Assembly (NCBI GenBank): GCA_039105265.1
Contig: JAPFFF010000004.1
Span: 6,057,501 to 6,121,500 of the forward strand
Length of the DNA stretch: 64,000 nt
Direction: 5' to 3'
Source of the DNA: Tritrichomonas musculus
Lineage: Eukaryota; Parabasalia; Tritrichomonadida; Tritrichomonadidae
Of the stretch, positions 21,496-33,147 are shown one piece after another; positions within the stretch are counted from its first letter, which is position 1, and each line of letters begins with the position of its first letter. Below the pieces are notes generated by a model, which saw only the letters and a list, made by a program, of their open reading frames with translations, did no database searches and had not been told where the DNA came from. The position numbers were made by a program, and so were the translations under genes.

Positions 21496-24400
21496 ATGAA
21501 AAAAGCTATAAATGATTTCCAAAACTTATTAGAAAAGAAAAATATCAATACAACAAATCAATATTTAAAGGAAATTCTATACAAATTCGAGTTTATTTTT
21601 TCTCCAGATATTCTACAAGCAGAAAAAGCAATACAGTATGAAAATAATTCTAAAATCATCATAGTTGGTGAATGCATTCAAGACAACATTAAATATTATG
21701 TTTTATGTTTTGAATATAAATTATTAATTTTACCTAATGAAGGCCAAGAAGTAAGTTCAATTTTAGCTGCCATCACTAATTCTGATGATTGCGATATATA
21801 TTTTGTACCAAGCGACGATATGATTTTTTTGTATGAAATTCAACATTTTTCAAGAGAATTCAGAATTGATAATGAAAATATACAGCACTTCTGGAGCAAT
21901 GTTGTCAATTGTTTGTGCGGATTTTTAATCAAGAAAGGTTATCAAAATTCTCGAAATAAGAATTGCAAATATTTAAAAGAAAAAACTATGAATAAAGAAT
22001 TTGTTGAATATAAAGAAGAAAATGCAAATTATGCAAACAAAAGTTACATTGAATTAAGAAATATTGGTAATGGAGCTGGTGGAACAGTTTATTTAATTTA
22101 TCTTATTCATAAAGAAGAAGTATATGCATTGAAAATTCCAAATGTAGAAAGTCTTCATTTGATTGAACGAGAAAGAAACAATTATTTAAACCTTCGATAT
22201 CCATTCGTTGTTCCATACATCGGCTACATTAAATTTTATAACCGTCCAAAATATCTTTTGCTTGAATATGTTGAAGGAGAAACTCTTGATAAATATAAAT
22301 TAAATAACTTAAATGATGAAGAAAAATATAATATCATTCTTGAACTTCTTCTCACAATAGATTACCTTCATTCACAAAAATACATCTATAATGATTTTTT
22401 ATTTGGCAACATCATGATAAATCAAAACAAAGGTGCGATATTAATTGATTTTGATCGTGTACGAAAAGTAAATGATAAAACCGAAGATGAAGAACATACA
22501 CAAAATCTTTGTTGTGAAGCATCTGCACCTGAAAAAATTAAAACATACAAATCAGACGTATATTCTTTAAGTTACGTCATCCACTTCATATTATATGGAA
22601 AATCTCCAAAAATATATGATAAAATGGTAATAAACAAAAATTATATTTTGAAGTCATGTCTAGAAGAAGATCCAGCTAAAAGGCCAGATATAAAAACAAT
22701 GACGAATATTTTTTATTACAAACTTTTTCACCTTACTAATAAAAAATTCAGAGGTGAAAAAGAACAGTATTTGATTTCACTCGCTTCAAAACAAAATATT
22801 TCAGAAGCACAACTTTTCCTAGGTCTCATTTATATTGATGGACGATATGTAACACGAGACATCGACAAAGCAATTCATTATTTATCACTTGCTGCAAATC
22901 ATAATAATCCACAAGCACAATTTTTCCTAGGTCTCATTTATTATAAAGGACGATATGCCACACGAGACATCAACAAAGCAATTCATTATTTTTCACTCGC
23001 TGCAAATCAAAATGATCCAAAAGCACAATTTGGCTTAGGTCTCATTTATAATGAAGGACGATATGTCACACGAGACATCAACAAAGCAATTCATTATTTT
23101 TCACTCGCTGCAAATCATAATATTCCAAAAGCACAATTTAAACTAGGTCTCATATATTATGAAGGACGATATGTCACACGAGACATCAACAAAGCAATTC
23201 ATTATTTTTCACTCGCTGCAAATCAAAATGATCTAGAAGCACAATTTGAACTAGGTCTCATTTATTATAAAGGACGATATGTCACACGAGACATCAACAA
23301 AGCAATTCATTATTTTTCACTCGCTGCAAATCAAAATGATCGACAAGCACAATTTTTCCTAGGTTTCATTTATTATGAAGGACGATATGTCACACGAGAC
23401 ATCAACAAAGCAATTCATTATTTTTCACTCGCTGCAAATCAAAATGATCCAAAAGCACAATTTGGCTTAGGTCTCATTTATTATGAAGGACGATATGTCA
23501 CACGAGACATCAACAAAGCAATTCATTATTTATCACTCGATGCAAATCAAAATGATCGACAAGCACTATTTTTCCTAGGTCTCATTTATTATGAAGGACG
23601 ATATGTCACACGAGACATCAACAAAGCAATTCATTATTTTTCACTCGCTGCAAATCAAAATGATCGACAAGCACAATTTTTCCTAGGTTTCATTTATTAT
23701 GAAGGACGATATGTCACACGAGACATCAACAAAGCAATTCATTATTTTTCACTCGCTGCAAATCAAAATGATCCAAAAGCACAATTTGGCTTAGGTCTCA
23801 TTTATTATGAAGGACGATATGTCACACGAGACATCAACAAAGCAATTCATTATTTTTCACTCGCTGCAAATCAAAATGATCCAAAAGCACAATTTGGCTT
23901 AGGTCTCATTTATTATGAAGGACGATATGTCACACGAGACATCAACAAAGCAATTCATTATTTTTCACTCGCTGCAAATCAAAATCATCGACAAGCACAA
24001 TTTGGCCTAGGTCTCATTTATTATGAAGGACTATATATCACACGAGACATCAACAAAGCAATTCATTATTTTTCACTCGCTGCAAATCAAAATGATCCAA
24101 AAGCACTATTTTTCCTAGGTCTCATTTATTATGAAGGACGATATGTCACACGAGACATCAACAAAGCAATTCATTATTTTTCACTCGATGCAAATCCTAA
24201 TATTCCACAAGCACAATTTAAACTAGGTCTCATTTATTATGAAGGACGATATATCACACGAGACATCAACAAAGCAATTCATTATTTTTCACTCGCTGCA
24301 AATCAAAATGAGCCAGGAGCACAATTTTTCCTAGGTCTCATTTATAATGAAGGACGATATGTTACACGAGACATCAACAAAGCAATTCATTATTTATCAC

Positions 24401-25176
24401 TCGCTGCAAATCAAAATGATCCACAAGCACAATTTGGACTAGGTCTCATTTATTATGCAGGTAAATTTGGAAAGCAGAATATTAAAAAAGGAAAATATTT
24501 CATCATGTTAGCATCCAAAAATGGCTTGCGAGAAGCAAATTTTGCGCATGGATTTTTGCTTCATGAAGGAAAGTATGTTAAAAAAGACATTTCAGAAGCC
24601 ATTAGTTATTACAAAGAAGCATCATCATTCAACAACCAGTATTCGAAAAACAATCTTGGTATTATATACAAGCATGGCTATGATAAAATTGAAGGAAATC
24701 CTTGCAACGCAATTGTATATTTTGAAGAAGCGATTCAACAAAAAAAAGATTATCTTTCAATGTACAACCTGGCTCATATTTATATTTATGATTTATCAAG
24801 CAATCAAAATATCAACAAATCAATTGATTTATTAATTAAATCGATGAATGAATTTGAGCATTCCTTCTTTTTATTGAGTTTAGTATTACTTAAAAAATTT
24901 GAGCTCAATATTGACACAATCAAGCATGAACTGACAAAAAGAACTGATCTAACTGAAAATTCAATGAATAGAATAATCAAGGTAATACACCTATATAAAC
25001 TATCTTTTTATGAATTATATGAATCATATAAGCATCAAGATTTTTTATATAATATTGAACTTAAGCCAATTCTATCATCAGAGCTAAATCATATAAATGA
25101 AAAAGTTCCGCCAAAATATCCAAACGCGAAAGACCTTTCTCCAGAATTTTACAAAGGCTTTGGAGAAGATTTATAA
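21496..25176 (+). CDS. SLR protein kinase: kinase domain plus a long Sel1-repeat array
   Basis: An N-terminal alpha/beta region (1-150) precedes a protein kinase domain (about 184-410). The glycine loop is GNGAGGTV, the ATP lysine is K213 (ALK), the catalytic loop is YNDFLFGN (HRD changed to YND, Asp300 and Asn305 kept, the usual loop Lys absent), the metal loop is DFD instead of DFG (318-320), and APE is at 344-346. Sel1 repeats follow from about 425 to 1100; 15 of them are nearly identical 36-residue units (RDINKAIHYFSLAANQND...). Sel1 arrays are protein-docking superhelices. The kept Asp and Lys make weak or unusual kinase activity possible. The frame is intact. Confidence 0.85.
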   Translation: MKKAINDFQNLLEKKNINTTNQYLKEILYKFEFIFSPDILQAEKAIQYENNSKIIIVGECIQDNIKYYVLCFEYKLLILPNEGQEVSSILAAITNSDDCDIYFVPSDDMIFLYEIQHFSREFRIDNENIQHFWSNVVNCLCGFLIKKGYQNSRNKNCKYLKEKTMNKEFVEYKEENANYANKSYIELRNIGNGAGGTVYLIYLIHKEEVYALKIPNVESLHLIERERNNYLNLRYPFVVPYIGYIKFYNRPKYLLLEYVEGETLDKYKLNNLNDEEKYNIILELLLTIDYLHSQKYIYNDFLFGNIMINQNKGAILIDFDRVRKVNDKTEDEEHTQNLCCEASAPEKIKTYKSDVYSLSYVIHFILYGKSPKIYDKMVINKNYILKSCLEEDPAKRPDIKTMTNIFYYKLFHLTNKKFRGEKEQYLISLASKQNISEAQLFLGLIYIDGRYVTRDIDKAIHYLSLAANHNNPQAQFFLGLIYYKGRYATRDINKAIHYFSLAANQNDPKAQFGLGLIYNEGRYVTRDINKAIHYFSLAANHNIPKAQFKLGLIYYEGRYVTRDINKAIHYFSLAANQNDLEAQFELGLIYYKGRYVTRDINKAIHYFSLAANQNDRQAQFFLGFIYYEGRYVTRDINKAIHYFSLAANQNDPKAQFGLGLIYYEGRYVTRDINKAIHYLSLDANQNDRQALFFLGLIYYEGRYVTRDINKAIHYFSLAANQNDRQAQFFLGFIYYEGRYVTRDINKAIHYFSLAANQNDPKAQFGLGLIYYEGRYVTRDINKAIHYFSLAANQNDPKAQFGLGLIYYEGRYVTRDINKAIHYFSLAANQNHRQAQFGLGLIYYEGLYITRDINKAIHYFSLAANQNDPKALFFLGLIYYEGRYVTRDINKAIHYFSLDANPNIPQAQFKLGLIYYEGRYITRDINKAIHYFSLAANQNEPGAQFFLGLIYNEGRYVTRDINKAIHYLSLAANQNDPQAQFGLGLIYYAGKFGKQNIKKGKYFIMLASKNGLREANFAHGFLLHEGKYVKKDISEAISYYKEASSFNNQYSKNNLGIIYKHGYDKIEGNPCNAIVYFEEAIQQKKDYLSMYNLAHIYIYDLSSNQNINKSIDLLIKSMNEFEHSFFLLSLVLLKKFELNIDTIKHELTKRTDLTENSMNRIIKVIHLYKLSFYELYESYKHQDFLYNIELKPILSSELNHINEKVPPKYPNAKDLSPEFYKGFGEDL
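22840..24460 (+). repeat. 15 near-identical 108-bp Sel1 repeats
   Basis: Each unit is 108 bp (36 codons) and begins near CGAGACATCAACAAAGCAAT. Differences are clustered at a few codons (QND/HNI/QNH, FGLG/FFLG). Units 5-6 and 8-9 share the same variants, so a three-unit (324-bp) block was duplicated. Silent sites are also conserved, which indicates recent expansion or gene conversion. Confidence 0.9.
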
Positions 25177-25196
25177 AAAAATATAATTTTAGATTC

Positions 25197-25232
<36 letters not shown>

Positions 25233-25779
25233 AAATCAATAATTGATGCTAAAACTTTAATCAATAATTTAAATCAAAAGAAGATGAAGAAGAGGATAAA
25301 AAAGTTAATGCTAAAAATGCTGAATAAGACGAAGATATAAATGCAGAAAAATATATAAATGTTGAATGATACTATTAAAATAATTATTATTTTGATGTTA
25401 TAATTTTGTATCATTTATTTTGAATAGAGACCTTTATGCCTTAATATTTTGTATAATTTTTACCTTTTTATTAATGTTATGAGAAATTTAGAAGAGATGT
25501 AAAGAGAGTAAGCTTAAAAATAATATTATTGGCATGCTGATTGATATTATATTTCGACAATCATCAGCACGAAAAAGAGTTCTTTTATACTAAAAGAAAA
25601 CTTTAATTAATATTAAATCGATTTGTCAATATTACATTTGATTAAATAAGCTATAAAAAAACTTATAAAGCAAATACGCTTTATATCAATCTTCACTACA
25701 TGTTTTGGAATAATGCAGTTGATAGATGAATTAGAATGAAAATTAGTTAATTGTTTTTAATTTTGAATCATCTTCAAAG
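25177..25779. other. Intergenic DNA with a 28-bp poly-T tract
   Basis: A T-run of about 28 bases lies at 25201-25228. A short acidic coding-like piece (KEDEEEDKKVNAKNAE) reads on the plus strand near 25275-25330 but soon ends. It may be the tail of a decayed gene. Confidence 0.45.
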
Positions 25780-26136
25780 TCAACAAATTTCATAATTTGG
25801 TGGAATGAAGATGCTCTCAATTGAACAATTTGTGATGGACCGTTTATCAATCAATTGTAAATCTGAACTTTCATTGATTTGAACATTTCTAAAATTTGCA
25901 CAATTTGAAAATGCAAAATCACAAATTCTTGTGATATGAGATGGAATAGTTATTTTTTCAATTGCTGAATAAGTAAAAGTCATTTTTCTCAATTTGATGC
26001 AATCTTTTTGCAATTTGAAAACAAATATTTTGATAAAATTTGAAAGAGCAACTTTTCGTGAAAAACTGAAAATTGAAATTGAAATTAGTTCAATTTTCAC
26101 TGAAAGTGATTCAAATTTCAATACAGTTGTTTTCAA
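25780..26136 (-). pseudogene. BspA-like leucine-rich-repeat fragment
   Basis: The last two thirds of this 118-residue minus-strand ORF carry about two LRR_5 units, including IEKITIPSHITRICDFAFSN. BspA proteins normally have dozens. The first 45 residues look like degenerate repeats in a shifted frame. It ends 18 bp from the 3' end of the SLR kinase gene on the same strand. It is most likely the remnant of a larger BspA gene. Confidence 0.6.
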
Positions 26137-26154
26137 CGACTAAACTCCATCAAT

Positions 26155-29100
26155 TTAAATATTTATTGCAAAGCCTTCATAAAATTTTTCATTTTGAATG
26201 GGAATAACACGCTTTTTGACTGGACTATTATTATTTTGAATCATTCGTAAATCAAGTATTTCTTTAAAGATAAATAATAGGTTTATAGTTCTATATTGGG
26301 CGTAAATAAAATCCCGTTTACCTTGCTCTGCTGAAAAAACAAAAGAAATTGCTTCAGACTCTTCATTTATTTTCTTTAAGATTTCTTTTGATTTGTTATT
26401 ATTTTTGAAATAATCAATAATTTTACTTTTTGTTAAATCAAAATCTTCCGTTATAAATCTTTTAATTAAAGCCAAATGAAATAATGTGTCTGAGAATGGG
26501 AAATCTAATGATTTAACTAATAATAATATTGATTCATCAAAAAGTTCATTAGATTTTTCCTTTTCATATTCATTTAAATAAATGATGGCCAAATTGAAAT
26601 ATAATATAGGATCTTTGCTTAGTTTAATTGCTTCTCTTAAGTATTCTTTAGCTAAAGTTATATTTGCTTCAAATCCGCCTAAACCATTTTTAAAAATAAT
26701 TGCAAGATTATTTTTTGCACGATAATTCAAAAGTGAAGCCTCTTTATATAGATAGACGGATTTTTTTATATCTTGTTTGACATATTTACCTTCCAAATAA
26801 AAATCAGCAAGATATAACTGTGCCAAACGACAATTGTTTTTTGCTGAACATTCGAATAAATATAATGCTTTCTTAATATCTTTTTTAATAAAGTCTCCTG
26901 AATAATAAATCATTCCAAGGTTTAATTGGGCCTCACGATGATTTTGATTTGCAGACATATTTAAATAATGTATAGCTTTATTAATATTTTGAACCTTATA
27001 TTTGGGTGAATAATACAAAATTCCAAGATTGTTTTGAGCTGCAAGGTTGTTTTGATGTGCAGCAAGAGTTAAATAATGAATAGCTTTGTTTATATCTCTT
27101 GGTATATCTTTTCCTTCCATATACATGCTACCGAGTTTATTTAGAGATTTTGGTTCATTTAATTTAGCTGCCTGTGTATAATAATGAATTGCTTTACTTA
27201 TATCTTTTGTAACATATTTTCCGTCATAAAAAATATCACCTAGAATTTTATTAGCAATTGGTTCATTTAGATTTGCTGCAAGTTGGAAATAATGTAAAGC
27301 CAAATTCATATCTCTTGGTATATGATATCCTGAAAAATAATCTACTCCAAGATAATATAAAGCATATGGATGATTTTGATTAGCAGCAAGTGTTAAGTAA
27401 TGTATTGATTTAGTAATATCAGGACTAATATTTTCATCTCCATCATGATAAATTGTACCCAGTTGTGTTTGAGCCTCAGAATTATTTTGGTTTGCAGCTA
27501 AAGTCCAATAATGCATTGCAATTTTTACATCTCTATATGGATTATTTTTTTTTTCAAAATACACTTTTCCAAGGCAAAATTGTGATTCTGCATCATTATG
27601 ATTTGCTGCTAAAGTTAAATAATGAATTGCATTTTTGATATCTTTCTTGAATGTTTGATAAATATACCCAAGGTGTTTCTGCGCCAATAAATAATCTTGT
27701 TCTGCTGCTAATTTAGAATAGTATATTGCTTTATCAATATCCTGGTCTGTATATATGATCCCAAGAACAAATTGAGATTCAGCATTATTTTGATTTGCAG
27801 CTAAAGTTAAATAATAAATAGATTTATTAATATCTATATAGGTGTCATTTGTGAAATAAATTATGCCTAGATAAAATTGAGAAATCAAATCATTTTTTTT
27901 AGCTGATAAAGAAAAATAATAAATTGCTTTCTTAATATCACGATAAATATTTTTCCCTTCATAATATATTATTCCAAGATAACGTTGAGCTTCTGAATTA
28001 CTTTTATCTGCTGCAAGAGTGAAATAGAGAATTGATTTATTAATATTAAGACTAACATATTTGCCCTCATAATATAAAATCCCAAGCATTGTTTCAGCTC
28101 TTGGGTTATTTTTTTTAGCAGCTAAATTAAAATATTTAATTGATTGGTTAATATCTTGATTGATATAAATGCCATCATAGTATAATTTTCCAAGTTCATA
28201 TTCAGCATCTGAGATTTTTTGATCGGAAGCAAGTTTTAAATAATAAAGACCTTTTTTTATGTCTCTTTCTTCATTTTTTTTATTAGTATAAATTCTTCCT
28301 AACTGATATTGTGAAATAGGATCATTATGAATGGCGCCTTTCACGCAAAAATCAATTGCTTTACGTATATCTTCTTGGCTCTTACTAGTCTCAAAATAAA
28401 TTGTCCCCAAGTGACCATATGCAGAAAAGCAATTTTGTTTTGCAGATAATGTTAAATAGTGAATTGCTTTGTTTACATCATGAGGAACATATATTCCATC
28501 ATAATAAAAAACTCCTAAATTATGTTGTGCATCTGGATTTTTTTGCTTTGCAGCTAATTTCAAATAATGAATAGCTTTATTTATATCTTGAGTAATATAT
28601 TCACCTTTAAAATAAATTGACCAAAGAATCATTGGCGCAATAGAATCGTTTTGATCTACTGCAATATTTAAATAATAAAGTGCTTTTTCAACATCTCTAT
28701 ATGTGTATATGCCTTTATAATAAAGTATTCCAAGAGTATCAAGAGCAATATTTTCTTTTTGATCTGCAGCAAGTGACAAAAAATAAATTGATTTTGATAT
28801 ATCATAATATAAAGGATCTGTTAAATAAATAAATCCTAGTATTCTTTGTGCTTCTGGATTATTTTGATTTGCAGCTAATGATAAGTAATAAATTGATTTT
28901 TTTATATCTTTTTTAACGCAAATTCCTTCACGATAAATTTTTGAAAGAAGAATTAGAGCTTTTTCATTTTTTTGACATGCTGAAAGTCTTAAGTAATAAA
29001 TAGATTTATAAATATCCTTTTTAACATATCGTCCCATTAAACACATTTTTCCAAGTATATATTGTGCCGATGAATCATTATTATCCGCTGCTAATGAAAA

Positions 29101-30734
29101 ATTAAGAGTGTCGTATTTGAATAATATTTTCCAAGCCATATATTCGGCTTTTGCATTATTCTGATCAGCTGCTAGATAAAAATAATGATATGCTTTGTTA
29201 ATATTTGGCTTTACATGTTTGCCTTCTAAATAAATCAATCCTAAGAGATATTGCGCATCTACACTTTTTCCTTTTGAAGAAATAGTTAAGTATTTAATAG
29301 ATTTTTCACTGTTTGGACAAATGTTTTCTTGCAAATAGCAATAACCGAGAAAAAAGTAAAAAAATGAGTTATTTTGAAAATGATTAATATTTTCTTCAAT
29401 TGTATTTATAATAAAAGGCAAAACTTGTTTAAAAATATCTTTTAAATCATTGTTTTTTGCATGTAACATACTTAAAATTATGTCCTTAATATCAGGTCTT
29501 TTTTCTGGTTTGATTTCAAAGCAATTTTTATAAATTTTTAATAAATAATTGCATTCCTTGGGACATTTTGGCATTTTTTCTGATTGTAAAAGATTTTTTC
29601 CAGATTCAAAAATGTTATTTACATAATCATATGTCATTTTATATGGGATTCCAGTAATAATGTAATGAATTATCATTCCAATTGAATAACTATCAACTTT
29701 GTATGAATAATTATGGATCTCATTTGTTCTGGAGCTGTAAAAATGTAAACTCCAATATCATGTGTCTGTTCTATATTATTTTCTTTAGTAAATTGCTCTT
29801 TAATACTTTTGGATGAATCGAAATCAATTAATATAGCATCTTTTGATGTGTTGATAATGATATTATCCCATTTTATATCTCTTAAAAAAAATCCATTTGA
29901 ATGTATGAAATAAACTGACAACAAAATTTCTAAAATTATTTTTATTTTGGTTGCCAATTCGATTTTATTATTTTGTATGAATTTGAATAAAGTTTCACCT
30001 TCAATATATTCAAGAATAATGCGTTTTACATCTCCATTATCAATTTGACCATACTTTTTACGAATAAAATGAAAGGCATTTCCAAATTTTTCATAAAATT
30101 GAATTTCATGATCATATGATTTTCTATTTTCACGGCAATCAAATGACTTTAGGATATATAAATATTGGTCTTTTAAATTGAATATCAATTTATTGTTTTT
30201 TGGATAATTAAGAATATCAACTGTTTCTTTAATATCAAAATCAATGTTATCATTTTTATTATTTAGTGATTTTTCTTGAGTTCTTATTATTGTTCTATAT
30301 TGGCTTTTCTTAATAATGCATTTAATGATTTTATCTTTAATATCTGTATTATCTAAATATGATTGTGAAAAATTTGATTGATTTTGTGATAAATAGTAAT
30401 GTAACATTTCTTCACTTGAACTTGTTAAATATAAAAAAGAATTAATTTTAGAATTTAAATCTTCTTTGTATTTTTGAATTTTGTCATGATCAATAATTAA
30501 TATAGTTGTGTCATAAATAAACAAAAATATTTTTACTTTTTTAATGAAATAAATCATTATTCCTGTTTCACTTTTAGATTTTTCCATTATATTTTTCATA
30601 TTGTGAGTTTGATCTTTTTTATTTATTGTTTGATTTATAAAGGAATCATAATAAATTGTATAACAGGACATTATCTTCTTTTTGTCTCTACAATCAATCA
30701 AAAATCGAGTATTTTCTATTTCCCATGGCTTCAT
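26155..30734 (-). pseudogene. SLR protein kinase with diverged Sel1 repeats and one frameshift
   Basis: Two minus-strand frames (30734-29673 and 29676-26155) together give an SLR kinase of about 1,525 residues. The first holds an alpha/beta N-terminal region and most of the kinase domain: LRDIKWDN catalytic loop (Asp, Lys and Asn kept, His replaced by Leu), DFD in place of DFG, and TAPEQ. The second starts inside the kinase C-lobe (YSIGMIIHYIITG, RPDIKDI) and carries about 26 Sel1 repeats, all clearly different from each other. The break is a missing A in a short A-run just after TAPEQ; with one more A the frame continues NEIHNYSYKVDS. It could be a sequencing slip or a young pseudogene, since all else is open. 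Confidence 0.75.
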
Positions 30735-31489
30735 TTTAAATAATGTTAAACTTTAAAATTGTATTGAAAGTGGAAAAAAAATTGAATGTCTTGTTTTCAA
30801 AGGTTTTGGGCACAAATAAAAAAAAAAAAAAAATTCTTCGTAAAAAAATGAAAGTTTAACAAATTAAAATAATCATATGTTATATCATATATAAATAAAT
30901 CTAAAATATAGAGACTGAAATCGTTTTCATCGAGATCATTTTTTTCAGAAGAGTCGAAACTAGCGAATTTATAATAAATATGATAATAATTAATATATTT
31001 TATTTAATGACAGATAATAAATTTAAACTATTAAGTATGATATATTTGATGCGCTAGAAAACAAGATATTTCTATAAAAAATGATGTGCATATACACCGT
31101 TCTTTTTTTTCAGAGAAGTGCATTTAGCATCACAAACTTAAAAAATATTTAAATTCCAATGATCAAAATAATCTCAATGCGCATTTGTCAATTTACTACA
31201 TTATTAAAAATAAATGGGAAAAACAATGTAATGTAATTTATATTTCACAAAATTGTTTAAATAAAACAAGAGGATTAAACAGCAATATATATATAATGAA
31301 TTTTGTCGTTCTAAGTACTGTTATATTTCAATCGAAATTTCGACTATTGATAAGACCAAATTAAATGATTGATGATTCTATCCACAACCATTAATTTACG
31401 ATTTGGTTGTGAAATTCTGTCTCAATGAACTTACTTTTACTAATGTTTCTTTAAGAGAATATTGCTTCTGGCTTCACAATTTCCTTATT
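30735..31489. other. AT-rich intergenic DNA
   Basis: This is the 5' flank of the minus-strand SLR kinase. Only A/T-rich sequence and homopolymers are visible up to the Sel1 relic. Confidence 0.5.
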
Positions 31490-31580
31490 AACATATGTTA
31501 AAAAGACGTTAATAAGAAATTTAGCGTTGGCAGCAAATCAAAATGAATATGAGGCACAACGTTATCTTGAAATATATCAC
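31490..31580 (+). pseudogene. Single decayed Sel1 repeat
   Basis: The bases encode TYVKKDVNK and, after a frame change, LALAANQNEYEAQRYLEI. This is the SLR-kinase Sel1 consensus (ITxDINKAIHYxxLAANQNxxxAQ). It is a relic of a third SLR gene in this neighbourhood. Confidence 0.6.
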
Positions 31581-31684
31581 TAGTGTATAGGCCTTTGCTC
31601 GAAATGAAAAAAAAAAAAACTGAAAACAAAAGAGAATTATGAAAGAAAGAAAAAGAAAAATAAAAAGAATTATAATCTTAACAT

Positions 31685-32002
31685 TTATGGTTGTCTTGTT
31701 TTTAAAAGTTCTTTAATTTGTAGCTGCAGTTGATATACTTGTTTTTGTAATTCATATACTTGTTCTTGTAATAATTTATTTTGCAATTGTAATTGTGGAA
31801 TTAAAGCCATATTTTGTCTTCTGTTTGCATCTAGTCTTCGGCTTTCTTCTAGTTCTCTTTGCATCTTCTCAGACCAACGAGACTCAAAATCGTTATGCCA
31901 ACTTATGTATCTCTGTTGACGATTTTTGTTCCATTCGATTACTGCTTGATTTTTTTGTCTTTCATATTCTGTTTGAGCTTCATAGATATTTGTTATAGGA
32001 AT
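31685..32002 (-). pseudogene. Coiled-coil coding segment without a start codon
   Basis: An uninterrupted minus-strand frame of 105 codons, bounded by TAG upstream and TAA downstream, encodes a Gln/Glu/Arg-rich helix ending LQEQVYELQKQVYQLQLQIK. It has heptad-like spacing typical of a coiled coil. There is no ATG near its 5' end; the first ATG codes for MQRELEESRR in the middle. It is either the last part of a decayed gene or a terminal exon. The family is not known to me. Confidence 0.5.
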
Positions 32003-32111
32003 CTAATATATTGGTTATATTGGAAAATAATCATTGGTCGAATCAATATCATTGATTGAATAATTTAATTTTTCAATATCATGGAAAAAGTTAGATTTAA
32101 ATAAAGATTCG

Positions 32112-32308
32112 GTAAAAAGTGGGTAACGCTGGAAATAAGTGGATAACGGTGAAATGAAGCTCTTAAATTTTTAAAATTAAGTGGATTACAAAGTTTGTTT
32201 AGTAACATGAAATGAAAAAAAATGGTTATATTTTTTATATCAATTTATAAAAATTCAATACATCATTTCACCCTTATCCTCTTATTTCCAGCGTTACCCA
32301 CTTTTTAC
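32112..32308. mobile_element. MITE with 46-bp inverted repeats, insertion visible against an empty copy
   Basis: Arms 32112-32157 and 32263-32308 are inverted copies with 2 mismatches in 46 (start GTAAAAAGTGGGTAACGC). The flanking DNA (TTTTCAATATCATGGAAAAAGTTAGATTT before, ATAAATGTTTTTGATTT after) is repeated without the insert at 32474-32529. The element, with up to about 12 bp more on each side, therefore inserted between GTTAGATTT and ATAAATG. Confidence 0.75.
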
Positions 32309-32339
32309 AGATACTTTACTATAAATGTTTTTGATTTAA

Positions 32340-32885
32340 AATGTCTTGAATGTTGATATCAATGCCTTCTTGTCTTATCAATAACTCAACGATTTCTTTA
32401 TGGCCTCTGTATGCTGCATGAATCAACACATTAGAATTAAATGTTAGAGTTTAAATTTTATAAATAGTTCTATTTTTCAATATCATGAAAAAGTTAGATT
32501 TGAATCTCATAAATGTTTTTGATTTAAAACGCTATTTGGATGACTAATATTTTGATTGTTGTATTGATGTCAATGGCTACTTCTATAAAATAGAGCTTCA
32601 TAAGTATATAATAGTGAAATTCAATTAAATAAAAAAAATTTTCTTGTATTACATATTTGCTGGGGAAAAAACAATAATTGCAAGGTTCAACTGCATATCG
32701 ATAAATATTGTCATGATAGTTGTTTTCAATGTTATTTTGTAGATCTTCTTCGTTAATAAAATTATCAATGATGAAGTTCGGAATTTCGTTGTGATGACAT
32801 TTAATCGATTCTTCAAGAATTGTTTCTGGTGATAAAACATGATTATCTTCAGTCTGTTCTTATTCATAAGCTTTTGCATATAAAG
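32340..32885 (-). pseudogene. Decayed DUF3447/ankyrin gene
   Basis: Minus-strand pieces in changing frames match the trichomonad DUF3447/ankyrin family. Near 32790-32850 is SPETILEESIKCHHNEI and then PNFIIDNF, and near 32660 CNYCFFPSKYV; both closely parallel the intact gene at 16902 (LLESVKCHHNDI, YNYSFFP). Near 32345-32440 a complete ankyrin unit reads VLIHAAYRGHKEIVELL. Several stops and frame changes, plus a partial internal duplication, show it is dead. Confidence 0.65.
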
Positions 32886-33147
32886 TTAAAGTATAATCAA
32901 TTATATTGAAAGTGATTTATTCTCTAAATTTTCAATCAATCATATTTTTATATATTAAATAAATATAATGATTAAAACCAATTTTAAAATAATTAAACAA
33001 AAAAGCATTTTATTCATGAAAATACTAAAAAAAATAATATTTGGAAATTTTTATAACTTTTTGAAATAGATATCTTAATTATTCAAACGACGATAGCATT
33101 TTTCATTATCATGAAGTTTTTATTTCATTTAGAAGTGCATCTTTTTA
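32886..33147. other. Upstream region of the pseudokinase gene
   Basis: AT-rich DNA. TCATTATCATG (33102-33112) and TTTCATTTAGAAG (33124-33136) are initiator-like, and the second lies 11 nt before the ATG at 33148. Confidence 0.4.

Noticed and set aside
22840-24460. Regular 108-bp repeats that might suggest a CRISPR-like or satellite array
   Set aside because: The period is 36 codons in one open frame and the product is a Sel1 array. There are no spacers.
25201-25228. Poly-T run as a terminator or retroposon tail
   Set aside because: Homopolymer runs are common in all intergenic parts here, and no retroposed sequence or target duplication is attached.
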